A stretch of DNA of 64,000 nt, from assembly GCF_965363235.1 (NCBI RefSeq), contig NC_134842.1:39212458-39276457 (forward strand), given 5' to 3'. The notes beneath the pieces are model-generated. The model ran no database searches. It had not been told where the DNA came from and was given only the letters and a program-made list of their open reading frames with translations. Shown here one piece after another: positions 33,819-45,281 of this stretch (position 1 is the first letter of the stretch; each line of letters begins with the position of its first letter). The DNA comes from Mytilus galloprovincialis. Lineage: Eukaryota; Mollusca; Bivalvia; Mytilida; Mytilidae. Made by a program: the position numbers and the translations under genes.

Positions 33819-34439
33819 CTGCGATAACAAGCACTTTACTTTTACTTTTTGAGGGTTTTACTTAATCGTACATATTAATATTGGTAGTATAAGGGTATGT
33901 AAATTTTTTTGATTCTATGACAATACAAAATAAATAAGCCAGACGAGAAAAAGAAAAAAAAGGGGGAGGGTACATGTTTCTATAATTTTGTCTAGTGTAC
34001 ACATCATAATAAACCTGGAGGGCAGTGTTAAAGTCTTATAATTCTCCACTCAATCTTTTAAAATTATTGACACTTGTTTTATTTGTACCTATTAAAGTCA
34101 AATCTGCAGTTGATAAGTTGTAACTAAGGAATTTACATTATAACTGTCTAATTCTAACATTATATGTCTAATATTACAATCTGATCCAATCTATATAATA
34201 AAAAAACCAGTGTAATCACAGTACAACATTTATATATCTATTTAGCTCAATATACACATTCATACACAACATTTATATATCTACTTCAAAGCTCAATATA
34301 CACATTCATACACAACATATGCTGTTCCATGTTGTGCCTATGCACTTATTTATAGACCAGGTAAACTCAAAATGCCACTTTAAAACCAGCGCTTTAATTA
34401 TATATACATAAGCCAAGCTTCAAAATTAATATATGGTTA

Positions 34440-34665
34440 AGCTCTAATGAGGGGGGGCAGGACCTTTTTCGGGACGTCAGATCGGATGTTTTTTTTTAGC
34501 TCAAGATTTCGCGATTGATCCTTTCGGGATCCGGGAATTCTTTTTTGGAATTTCGGGATGTCAGGATTTAAATTTCTTTAAATTGGGGACCTCAGGGTTT
34601 CAAGTTTTTAAGCCAGGGATTTCCGGATCAGGACCCCTCCAACTGACCCCCTCTCTATTATAATG
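34440..34665 (+). repeat. TTTCGGGAT-rich dispersed repeat
   Basis: Repeated words TTTCGGGATGTCAGGATTT and GATCCGGGAATTC between a G run and GGACCCCTCCAACTGACCCC. Probably an old dispersed element between the two divergent genes. Confidence 0.5.
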
Positions 34666-34783
34666 CAAAATAATCATGATAAACAAATCAGTCCTTTCTG
34701 CTTTTATTTTGTTGAAAAGTTCCAAAAAGGAACTTTCATGATTTGATGTTACATGTATTGTCTTCTGCAACTGAACAACAAGA

Positions 34784-34791
34784 TGACGTCA
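34784..34791. promoter_or_regulatory. CRE palindrome upstream of the ketohexokinase start
   Basis: TGACGTCA lies 174 bp before the ketohexokinase ATG in the region shared with the divergent coiled-coil gene. A CREB/ATF site is plausible; activity is inferred. Confidence 0.35.
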
Positions 34792-34964
34792 ATAAGAAAA
34801 GAAAAGTTTCACTCCTGTTGAAAGTTGAATGATTTGCTGACAATACAAATTATCATAACACTTCAAAATACATCCACATTTCTCACTACAGAAAATTGTA
34901 AAAATATTCTATTAAAATAATTTACTTTTTATTTATTCAGTGACAGTAACATGAAATAAAGAAT

Positions 34965-37900
34965 ATGACTAAGAGAATCCTGGTAGTTGGTTTGGCATGT
35001 GTTGATATCATCAGTGTCGTCCAAGATTATCCAGAGGAAGATAGCGATCAAAGGTACATACATCATATGAACTGTGGTGGTAGTTATCTCATTTAGCAAT
35101 CAATCCATGTCTCTTTACTATAGATTATAAAAAAAGAAGATGTGGTATGATTGCCAATGAGTCAACTGTCCACAAGAGACCAAAGTGAACAGACATTAAC
35201 AACTATAGGTCACCGTACAGCCTTCAACAATGATCAAAGCACATACCGCATAGTCAGCTATAAAAGGCCCAGATAAGACAATGTAAAACAATTCAAACGA
35301 GAAAACTAACAGCCTAATTTATATAAAAAAAATGAACGAAAAACAAATATATGTATCATTATTATTCATTGGATACCAATTTTCATGGATTTTATGGTCA
35401 CCCAGCAAAGACGAATTCTAATGTTCAATGAAATGAAAAATTTCAATAAGAATGTAAGCAGACTTTGGCAAAACCATGAAATTAAATATCCACAAAAATG
35501 CAGGTTTGCCTTAATCCACAAAATTTGGTAACAACGAAAATAAATGAATCCACAGTAATTTTATGTAAACAATTACCATTTTTGAAGTTCATGTTCATAT
35601 GTGTAGTAGACTTAAGTTTTTATGGATGTATTTAAAACACTTATTGACAAGGCTATTTAGTTAGATGCCAATATATATGTGTCGTAATGGGTTTAAAACA
35701 CTTTAAAAATAATTTGGTGTTCACCTATAGGAGGGTCGTAATGGTTTAAAATTTAACACTTTAAACAAAATTTGGTGTTTCACCTATAGGAGGGTCGTAA
35801 TGGGTTTATAACACATTAAAAAAAATTTGGTGTTCACCTTTAGGAGGGTCATAATGGGGTTAAATTCATGAGGAATCACAGTTATAATTCTTGCCAAATG
35901 AAGTTACATGTAACAGTAATTTTTAGTGCATGATGATAAAATGTAAACCTTTTTAAACGATAAAAAATTGACTGATTTTGACAAATCACATTATTTTTTT
36001 CTTCAAAATTAACCGTAACTATAATTATTTGAGACCTCTGCCGTTTCACGATAAATTGTTTTGACGAATCAGGGTAAAAATGTAACCAATATGACGCTAA
36101 CACTAAATGAAAAAATGACTGTTTGACGCCTGACAGTAAAGGGCATTTCTACCCTCCTATGTATGCCCACAATATCCACAAAAATTATTATGCACAGCAT
36201 GAACTTAGTAGTACTTGGAAACATTGCTTATATGTATCATGTATATGTTATAACTTTTAAACAAAAAGAGAAGAACATGTACAAAGAAAAAAAAACTGTT
36301 TTCAAACATGATTGAACAATTTAAATTAGTATAAAATAACTTCAACTGGTGTTTTGTGAAAACGATTTTTGATCTTTAACCCACATTAAATACAAAACAT
36401 TAGGTCAATATCTATAAGGGCCTAATTATAATTCACATAGTTCTTCTAGTTTAAAATCTGATGTTTGTCAAATAAGATTAATTCTTTACATTTTTTCAGA
36501 GTACTTGATTATTATTGGCAAAGGGGAGGTAATGCTGCCAATACAAGCTGTGTTCTCTCCCTTCTTGGAGCCAGGTCAGAGTTCCTTGGTACATTTGCTA
36601 CAGACAGAGAGGCAGAGTAAGTCAGGTACTACTATATGTATAAATGGTTTGTAGAAATGTTAACCAAGTTATAAAAACTCAATCTCTTAATGTAATGTTA
36701 ACTATTCCTAAATAGAAAGTGGAAGTTTAATAAGTGTTGTATAATTATTACTTTGGTATTACTAAGAATTTTAAATTGACTGTTTTTAAGTTTGTATTTT
36801 ATAAAGTTCCTGATGAAACTCTGAGAAAGAATAACATTTTTGCAACAATATATATGTAGGACTCTAAAGTGCGATGGGGACGCTAAAGTATGATGGTCAC
36901 GCTAAAGTGCAATGGTATACGCTAAAGTGCAATGCCTCCATACGCTAAAGTCCGATGGTCCACGAACGTATAGACGTAAGAATTGTACTTGGATTATGAC
37001 GTTAACAGTTGTTTATACAAATCAAAAAATAAAAAAATTTATATGAATATTTGATCGACAACTGTTAAACCAAATGTCCATGACTTAATTTCAGACCTAA
37101 TCTTGCTTCGTCGACTGAAGCAACTGTGTTTATTTATTTCGGATGCTGGAAGAAGAACGTGTGTCCTGCAGTCGACCATTTTACTATATAGATACAAAAT
37201 AGAATTATGCATAGGTATCGTGTATCCTGCTTCTATTTAATGGTAGAAAACGGTCCCCATTAAAATAATATTGATTTTATTGAAAAGAAACGTCAGTAAA
37301 ATAAAGGTTCGTGCTTTTAAGCGTAAATTATAAATTGTCGGCTAAAAACATAGTTTGTACAGTGTAGGAAAATATAACATGTATTTTTCACGGAAATTGA
37401 GAAAGCTCTACGAATATCGCTTTTTCTCTCATTTTAAATTAAAGCCTAACGCCTCATACAAATGTTACTTATTCCGACAATGTGGTCGATCTTTTGAATT
37501 TAGAAACTATCACTTAAGTCTACAGGTAAATCATAAAGTCATCACATATATATGTTATACTTTAACATACGGGATTTGTTACAACAGGAGCAAAACGACG
37601 GGTGCGTCAGCCACATGTGGTGCAGGATCTGCTTAACCCATGGAGCACCTGAGATTACCCCCAGTTTTTGATGGGGTTTGTGTTGCTTATTCTTTAGTAT
37701 TCTATGTTGTGTCATGTGTACTATTGTTTGTCTGTTTGTCTTTTTAATTTTTAGCCATGCATGACGTTGTCAGTTTATTTTCGATTTATAAGTTTGACTG
37801 TCCCTCTGGTATCTTTCTTCCTTCTTTTAGCATAATAGCTTTTGCAAAAAGACTTTCTTTTTTTATCCATGTACATTTTAAGCCGTTGAACCTTATCATA

Positions 37901-40900
37901 TTGGTCAATCGCACTTTAGCGTGATATACCATTGTACTTTAGCAAACAAACAACCATCACACTTTAGCGTGATACGCCATAGTAATTTAGTGTAGACCAT
38001 CGCACTTTAGAGTACCATCGCACTTTAGAGTCCTACATATATATATTTGAAATAAATTAGTTTTCCATATAAAAATAAGAAGATGTGGTATGGTTGCCAA
38101 TGATATTATTATCCACCAAAGTTCAAATGAAGTGGATGTAAGCAATTATAGGCAATCATACAACCTTCAACAATAAGAAAAACCTGTAAGTCTCTTTTAT
38201 ACAAAAAACATTAACTTAAATAAGGAGTTTTCTTTGAGAGCTGGAAACCTATCAGTTAAAGATTTAATTAAGTTCTAAATGATCTGGAAATTTTCTTATG
38301 GCATGAACATATATTTTGTATTTAGATTAACTAATTCTTTCTTTTTTTACTCTATTCAATTTCTTATAAATAATTTATGTATATCATTACAGATTTCTGA
38401 AAGAAGTATTTCAAAAGTATAATGTAGTTACAGAAAATTGTGTTACTAATACAGATAATGTAAAAACACCAACATCCATTGTCATAACCAACAGCAAGAA
38501 TGGATCTAGGACTATACTGCATCATGGCAAGTATGTAATCCTGTAATTTGTTTTTCTTGTTTTGCCATGTAGACTAGGACAGCCAGTTTTCCTGCAGTAG
38601 GTTGAAAGATATCTTTGGCTACCTCCACCAAAAAATCAATATAACCAAAAGTTTTGAAAAAAGTAAAATCACAAAAATACTGTACTCAGATGAAAAATCG
38701 GAAAGTCCCTTTTTAGATGGCAAAATCAAAAGCTCAAATACATCAAATGAATGGATAACATCTGTCATAATCCTGCCTTGGTACAGCCATTATCTTATGT
38801 AGAAAATTATGGATAAAACCTTGTTTTATAGCTAGCAAAAACTCTCACTTGTATGACAGTCACATCAAATTCCATTATATTAACAACGAAGTGTAAACAA
38901 AACAAACAGACGGTGAGACCTAATAGGTAAAAATGTAACAAATAGGGGAACATCAGTCAGCATTGTGTTATAATCTTAATCACTATAAAAACAAACAAAT
39001 ATTCATTTTTTTACATAAATAAGGCCGTTAGTTTTCTCATTTGAATTGTTTTACATTGTCTTATCGGGGCCTATTATAGCTGACTGTGCGGTGTTGGCTT
39101 TGCTCATTGTTGAAGGCCGTACGGTGACCTATAGTTATTGATGTCTGTGTCATTTTGGTCTTTTGTGGATAGTTGTCTCATTGGCAATCATACCACATCT
39201 TCTTTTTTATATGTAACAAAGAAGCACAATATGGCAAAGAGACCATGCACATTAAAAAAAAAGAAAGTGGCATTAAACATCACCAATCAATTAATCAATC
39301 AATGTGAACTTGGCAATTTATAAGGGTATGACATATTGTATTCACTGGAATAAAATTACGTCAAAATATACAAATTTCAGTAATCGAAGTCAAATTTTAG
39401 TAGCCATGGGTTACTGGGACCTCTGAATTTCTATCTCTATATAAATGTTTTTGTAAGATTAAGATTTTTCAATGGTTTAACGTGATCTATTTGGTTTATT
39501 TTTGTGAGATCTTCTAGTGAAAAAAAATGAAAAAGTGGATTTGTTAACTTCAAGATTTATGTCATTTTGAATTTCAGGGTTTATTTAATTTGACATGATG
39601 CTAAAGTTAATCGTTTATAATTATTAGAGCACTTTAGCTACAGAGTTTGACTTTTAAGAAAATTTCTCTGGTATGAATTGATTTTCCAAAGTCTATGGGT
39701 AATTTTAACATCAAATGTACATACAACAGCCATGACAGCAAACAAACAACAATACAAAAAAAAGATAGAACTACATTTCACACCTTCCCACTTATAGTTT
39801 AAAGGAACAGCTCTAATTGATCATATGACAAAATCAGAAGAATTGTTCTGTTCTGAGTGTTTTATTTATGTCCATGATATATATCAAATTTAAACTCTTA
39901 AATTTCAATAAATCATTTCAGAAATTGGCCAGAAATAAAACCTGAACATTTTAAAAAGCTAGATCTGACTCAGTATAAATGGATTCACTTTGAGGTTAGT
40001 GTATTTACTTTGTATAGATTAAAGGAGATGTACAGTAATATTGACTGAGACATCTACTAAACAAAGCAAAAACAAACAAAAAATCTTGATGTGAAATTGC
40101 CGTTGTTAAAATACCTTTACAAAATGTACAATATGGCAAGCTCTTAATTACCATTCTCTAGAATATTTTGAAAAATTGATAAATTTAAACAAAGAATATC
40201 AAAGACTGCCATGGTTACAAAATTCCTGAAAGGAAAAAATGAAGATGAAGACAATTTATGACAAGTTGCCTGACTTAGGACGCGCACATGAACATGAAAC
40301 AGCTTTATAACAACCCAGCTACAGAGTTAGTGGTACCTATGTTCATCCCTCACTCTGTAACCATATTTGATCATATTTACACATGTCAGTTGCATTTTTC
40401 TCAACAAGTTTTTTAAATGTTGGTGTGACTGATTGAGTTGCTACAAACCAGTAATATGTACAATGTAATTATCAGCAAGGGCAATAACTAACTTTTAATT
40501 ATGATTTAAGATTATATTTGGATTTTAGAAATCCAGTTTTGATTGCAAGGGGTTTGAAGTGTCTAAATATGAGGTGATACATGTAGTTGTGATTGTTAAT
40601 AATTTTAATTAGAAAAAAAAAATGTTTAAGGGGAGACCATCATGTGACGATATTAAAGACATGTTATTGTGGATAGATGAATACAATAAAACTGTTGATA
40701 AAGATGCAAGGATTCGCACATCATTGGAGATCGAAAAGACCACTAGAATTGGTTTAGGTAATATGAAAACTCAATGTTTTTGTCATAATGTAACAGAAAG
40801 CATGTTGGCCAGAGCAAATTTGTATATGACCCTTAAAAGACACTACAAAGAAGGTTGATGTTTTGAAAATATTTTCCTAATCAGATGACCATTTTTTGAA

Positions 40901-43900
40901 AGCTAACAGAAAAAAAAGAAAAAAAACCCATAAAGAATAATACTCCTTCACTAGAAATATTGTTCTTTTGAAGAGCAGTTCTTTTTCTTAAGTTTATTTA
41001 AGAATTCTGAGGTTTATGCAGAGGTCATAGGGAGTTCAGATTTGTTTTAAAAAAAGAAGGCAGAGGATTATGTGAATTTTCAAGTGATAAGCCCTCCCTT
41101 ATAAAGTCAAAAGTCCTGTATTAAGCATCAGTGTAAAGGAATGGTACTGGACTTTTTAAATAAAAAATTAAAGATTTCCATTAAAAAAAAACCACAGGCC
41201 TCAAACCTTTGTCTCGCACTTGTAATGTCTCCTTTAAGCCTTGCACCTTTATTTTAGTATTTTTAAATTCATAAGGATACAGATAGTACTGATTCCTGAA
41301 GTTTCCTAAACACTGATATTGTCACTGATGAAATTCACTAAAGGGGTTCTTATAATTATTTATAGATGTCAATGAATGAACTGTAATTGTTATGTCCCTC
41401 GGATAGAGATCTGGTGACATATTGTTATTGTTCGATTCTTTTTCTTTTCCTTATTATTGCTATTCCACACTTTTTTTGTCCAAACTATTTCTCAGAAATG
41501 TACGGACCAATTATGATGGAACTTATCAATAATATTAACCCCCATGTGCAGATGTGCAATCAGGGGTTGGCATTTCCAAGATGGCCGCTGTTGCCCTGGA
41601 AACAGAAAGAATATGAAAAACTGGAAAGTCTTCCAAATTAAGTGAAACTTTGTGGAAATGTTTCTTTGCATGTGAAGATATGCTGTCCATCTATGGAATT
41701 TTCAAATTTGGCTGCCGTTGCCATGGAAACAGTATAAATGAAAAAAATGCCAAAATGTTTAAACTTTCTGAAAATTTAAAAAAAAAGTAGAAAGATATAT
41801 TGTGATGCATTATAAAAGTTGTATTCAATGTTTAAAAAAAAATCAAAATGGCTGCTGTTTAGTGGCAATTGGCGGACCAGGGTGACATCCACTATTGCTC
41901 GCAATGGCAGTTCTAGTTGTTATTACTTTTTGGTTGGTTGCAATGAATAACATTGATTTTCCAGTGTAATAAAAATCTATAATTTTACATGCTATTTCAC
42001 TCCTCTGACTTCATACAACAATTGGTGTTGTCAAGACATCAATAACATAGGATCCAAACAAATTGCGAATGCGTAGAACAAAAATAAATAAGTCCTTACA
42101 TTTTTATGGCCCCACAATGAAGTTGTCAGTGGTGCCATATAGTTTTACCCTTGTCCGTCATTCCGTCATTCCATCATTCTTTCATTGCGTCATTCTGTCA
42201 TTCCGTCATTCCATCATTCTGTCATTCTGTCATTCCGTCATTTCACAACAAACCATTATTTTTTAAAAGCCTTCAGATATTGGGCTGATTTTTAGTATGT
42301 GGGTTAACAATGATAAGTTACAAATCAAGTTTAAGTTTCACTCCGCTCGTCTAATTTTTGACGAAATAACGGGCTTTGGACTTTGATAAATTGTTATACG
42401 GATATTTTTTCTAAACGCTTTCAGATATTGGGATGATTTTTGGTAGGTGAGTTAACCACATTCGTTACAGATCAAGTTTAAGTTTCATTCCCCTTCGCTG
42501 ATTTTTGCCAAAAATTAAGGGTTTACTACTTTGAAATTGTTGAAAATCACAGTTATAAGGACTTTTCTTCTATACGCGTTTAGATTTTGAGCTGATTTTT
42601 GATATGTGAGACTACCATCATGTGTGCGTCCACATGTGTTATTGAAATTGCAAATTTTTTAATTTTTTGAGACGGGGCCATTTGTGTCGTATTGACACAT
42701 CTAGTCTACATTAATTTCATAAAAAAGGAATTTTCCAATGTAATAAAAAGAATAACTAATAAAAGAATTAAAATAGCGAAAAATAATCAACTTGTGACCG
42801 AACAACACTGATAATTAGGTGCTACACCCATTTGTGAATTAATGTGTTGTTGGGTCAATTGTTGAATATTTTTGTCTATTTGAAGTAATTCTATAATTAT
42901 TACTTTATAAATAAACTTGGTGTATTTACTGTCTTCTGATTGGCTAAAAGAATTGGCTTTATTTTCAATGTTATCAATTTTTATGGAGACACGCCCACTC
43001 TAACGTTGTGTATTCATACGCAAACATCTGTGTATGTTGTTATTGGTATTAATATATATCTTTGAGCATTATTTTTGATAGAAATTTATTTATAATGAAT
43101 GGCAATAATTTATTTTGAATTTATTGAACCATAAAATTAATTTTTGACTGTTCACATTTAACATAATCCGCTTCGCTCCGCTTCGCTCCGCTCAATGTGA
43201 AGAGTCAAAAATTAATTTTATGGTTCAATAAATTCAAAATAAATAAAAGCCATTCATTAATTGTCTTTTTATTTTTTGTTAGATAACCTGTTTGATACAG
43301 CAGACACAATATTTGTAAGCAAGGATTATGTTAAGAGTAGAGGATATAAAACTAAAGAAGAAGGGGTCCAGAAATTATATGCCAAGTGCAGAGAAGGGTA
43401 AGATATGATACCGTTTTTCAGGTTTCTGCAAATAGATACTGTAAGTTATTATCTCTGAGCAACAGTATGAAGCTCTTTGTTTAGGGAGCACAGGGAGCTA
43501 GTTTACATGGGATTTATTTAGAATAGTCTAGCTGATATTTTGAAATATTGATTTGAAGAATATCTGATAATTGATTTATATGATTTTTAATGTATTTCCA
43601 TGATATCTTTTTTATTATCTCCAAACTCTTATGCATGTTACTAGTGTGCGTGCTTTGTTTTCAATGTGCATGTTTTGAATTCTTTGTTTGTAATAAGAGG
43701 ATATAAATGTGATATTCACCTATATATAAAGCTTTTGAGTTTTGAACCTCTGTTAAGAAATTGTTTTAAAATGTCTTGTAAACCATATTCATATCATGTT
43801 TTACATGTATGTATAATGCAAGGTTTAACAAAGACAAAAAATAGTAGCACCCTAACCGTTACTTATTGTCTTTTATTTGTATATCTGGTTAATTATATAT

Positions 43901-44187
43901 TGTATCTTAACTATTTAAGGTCTGAAATTATTTGCCCCTGGGGTGAAGAAGGAGCAGTTGCTGTTAGAACAGATGGAATGTTACACTCTTCTCCAGCTTT
44001 TCCTCCAAAACTTTCACCAGGACAGAATATGGAAACTTTAGCAGCTGGTGATACATTTAATGCTGCCTTTATTTTGTCAAGGTCAAAAGGTCAAAGTTTA
44101 AATGAAGCTCTGACATTTGGTTGCCAAGTGGCTGGTGCTAAATGTGGAATGAAGGGTATTGATGGGTTAGATACATTTAAATCATGA
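34965..44187 (+). CDS. KHK: Ketohexokinase (fructokinase), seven exons
   Basis: Phosphorylates fructose to fructose-1-phosphate with ATP in the cytosol (PfkB family). Exons: 34965-35053, 36500-36616, 38393-38530, 39922-39994, 40631-40757, 43283-43397 and 43920-44187. Every junction has GT and AG ends and all phases fit, giving 308 residues against 298 in human KHK. Recognisable blocks: start MTKRILVVGLACVDIIS; W36-Q-R-G-G-N sugar-binding motif; DLTQYKWIHFEGR; DTIFVSKD; CPWGEEGA; and the C-terminal PfkB signature ending A-A-G263-D264-T-F-N-A with D264 as the expected catalytic base. The usual G-A-G-D reads A-A-G-D here. A four-residue insertion precedes it. Only one exon corresponds to the mutually exclusive 3A/3C pair of vertebrates. 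Introns are full of repeats. The start matches the family N-terminus. Confidence 0.93.
35126..35350 (+). repeat. Dispersed GAAGATGTGGTA repeat in KHK intron 1
   Basis: AAAAAGAAGATGTGGTATGA to CTAATTTATATAAAAAAAAT. Collinear with the copy at 23812 and less diverged than most. Confidence 0.75.
35358..35565 (+). repeat. Dispersed repeat ending AATAAATGAATCCACAG
   Basis: ATTCATTGGATACCAATTTT, CAAAACCATGAAATTAAATA, then AACGAAAATAAATGAATCCA. A diverged inverse copy is at 58378-58558. Confidence 0.55.
35684..35863 (+). repeat. Tandem repeat, three ~65 bp units
   Basis: Each unit has GTCGTAATGG, a poly-A patch, ATTTGGTGTTCACCT and ATAGGAGG. It lies in KHK intron 1. Confidence 0.85.
36857..38037. 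mobile_element. 1.18 kb element with CTAAAGTGCGATGG subterminal repeats
   Basis: Both ends read TAGGACTCTAAAGTGCGATGG inward. Next to each end are several further copies of CGCTAAAGTGCAATGG-type words (four or more on the left, about five on the right, inverted). Flanks are TATATATG and CATATATAT. The interior has no transposase and contains an inverted dispersed repeat at 37573-37838. Arrays of subterminal repeats suggest binding sites for a transposase supplied elsewhere. Superfamily unknown. Confidence 0.75.
37573..37838 (-). repeat. Dispersed GACAACGCCAT repeat, copy 3 (inverted)
   Basis: Read on the minus strand: GACAGTCAAACTTATAAATC, AAAATAAACTGACAACGTC, AGCAACACAAACCCCATC and TGTGGCTGACGCACCCGTCG. 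It lies within the element spanning 36857-38037. Confidence 0.65.
38068..38190 (+). repeat. Dispersed GAAGATGTGGTA repeat, diverged copy
   Basis: AATAAGAAGATGTGGTATGG to CAACCTTCAACAATAAGAAA, just upstream of KHK exon 3. Confidence 0.6.
38645..39240 (+). repeat. Dispersed CTCTCACTTGTATGACAG repeat, host of a nested insertion
   Basis: Runs AAGTAAAATCACAAAAATAC, TTGGTACAGCCATTATCTTA, CTCACTTGTATGACAGTCAC up to ACAAACAAATAT, is cut at about 39008, and resumes at about 39214 with GTAACAAAGAAGCACAATA. I recall the joined order from mussel sequences. Confidence 0.6.
39008..39213 (-). repeat. Dispersed GAAGATGTGGTA repeat inserted in another repeat
   Basis: On the minus strand: AAAAAAGAAGATGTGGTATG through CGTACGGCCTTCAACAATGA to CTAACGGCCTTATTTATGTA. 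It is bounded by the two parts of the repeat spanning 38645-39240. Confidence 0.75.
41380..41930 (+). repeat. Probable dispersed repeat in KHK intron 5
   Basis: Contains TATGTCCCTCGGATAGAGAT, two near-repeats of a GGC(C/T)GCYGTTGCC(A/C)TGGAAACAG block, and ends AATGGCAGTTCTAGTT. The 84-codon open frame at its start is not supported as a gene. Confidence 0.45.
42095..42710 (+). repeat. Dispersed GGCCCCGTCTC repeat, uninterrupted copy
   Basis: Begins TTTTTATGGCCCCACAATGA, has a GTCATTCCGTCATT simple stretch (42150-42245), three diverged ~125 bp inner units with CAGATATTGG(G/A)(C/T)TGATTTTT, and ends GACGGGGCCATTTGTGTC. It serves as the empty-site reference for the copy split by a LINE at 25869-26221. 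Confidence 0.7.
42930..43262. mobile_element. Foldback element next to KHK exon 6
   Basis: Arms from about 43090 (AATGAATGGCAATAATTTAT) and to about 43260 are inverse over about 75 bp around CGCTTCGCTCCGCTTCGCTC. An inverted CCAAT-type box (CTTCTGATTGGCT) lies upstream at about 42935. The right arm ends about 20 bp before the exon 6 acceptor. Confidence 0.7.
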
Positions 44188-44230
44188 TGAAAGGCTGAAT
44201 ATATGTTAAAATATGTGTAAATGATAATTG

Positions 44231-44236
44231 AATAAA
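44231..44236 (+). terminator. Polyadenylation signal of KHK
   Basis: AATAAA 44 bp after the stop codon, followed by a T-rich stretch. Confidence 0.55.
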
Positions 44237-44379
44237 AAATTTTTCAGGTTTAATTGATAACTGGAAAAGAGCTTTTTGATAGTTGAAAAAAATATGTGAA
44301 AGTATTTTATAAACTTTGTTGCTTTAAAGGAAAAGATGTAAAACATTCTTATACTTGAAAAAGACTTTTATCTAATAAT

Positions 44380-44676
44380 AATTTAATTTTGGATGTAACG
44401 CGTCTTCTGATTGGCTGACGTTATTTTGTTATCAGCCCATAATTTAGTCATGTGACCGTGACGTCATCAACGTTTTTTCATGGTTTTCTGCGGTTTAAAA
44501 TGGAATTTAGAATTAAATTATAAGAAATGACTGTAATATTTTTTCTGTCTATTCGAAATAACATAAAAAATGTGGTGCACACTGTCAAATGACCCGCTAC
44601 ACGCGTTATTCAGTGTGCATCAAATTTTTTATGTTATTTCTTCATAGACAGAAAAAATATTACAGTCATTCCTTAA
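44380..44676 (-). mobile_element. CRE-bearing foldback MITE, copy 3
   Basis: An inverse of the copies at 15511 and 16807: inverted CCAAT box (CTTCTGATTGGCTGACG), CRE at 44459-44466, palindrome with centre CCCGCTACACGCGTTATT, and end TACAGTCATTCCTTAA. Flanking AATAATA occurs on both sides and may be a target duplication. It lies about 150 bp past the KHK polyadenylation signal. Confidence 0.85.
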
Positions 44677-45281
44677 ATAATAAAGAGGAATTTTATGTAT
44701 AAACAGAAGTTTTTAATCTTCCATATTTTTTGGATATGATAATAAAATAGAAGTGAATAATTTGTCCAGGTGAAACTTTTCAAAGCTGTATTATTGGGTC
44801 TGTCTCCAAGCAGAGATGGTTGAAGTATTGAACATTATCATATGCATGTTGTTTTTCTATTCATTCCCTATATGAAATCTAAGAGAAAATCACTTTGCAG
44901 TATGAGGTCAACTTTATTTTGGGAATATATATGTATAAAATGTAAAAAAAGTATAAACTAACGTTTGGAAAGAAAAAGTATTTAAATAATTTTTCTTACA
45001 TTGCTTCTTTCTTCAAAATTACTTGTATTCTTTATGATGGAACTATATTCAGGAATAAATTTCAGCCAATCCACCTAACTATCACACAAAAACCAGGTTT
45101 TATGTATAATGAGTAAAATAGGTTCAATGTAACGACATTAAAAAACATTTTTTAAGAAAAATGTATGATAAATTCTATCAAAGAATGTCTTGCACTTCAT
45201 AAAATATCACTGCAATTGTACTATTGATTATAAAGTTTTTAGATATATTGAAATGCATGTTATTAAATGTATAATTGTTTT
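44677..45281. other. Intergenic AT-rich sequence
   Basis: No gene or named repeat seen. Confidence 0.5.

Noticed and set aside
41387-41641. 84-codon frame in KHK intron 5
   Set aside because: It lies in what looks like a dispersed repeat; the hydrophobic start comes from a T-rich patch.
43666-43919. 5' extension of the last KHK exon frame
   Set aside because: The frame is open upstream by chance; similarity to ketohexokinase begins only after the AG at 43918-43919, where the phase also fits exon 6.
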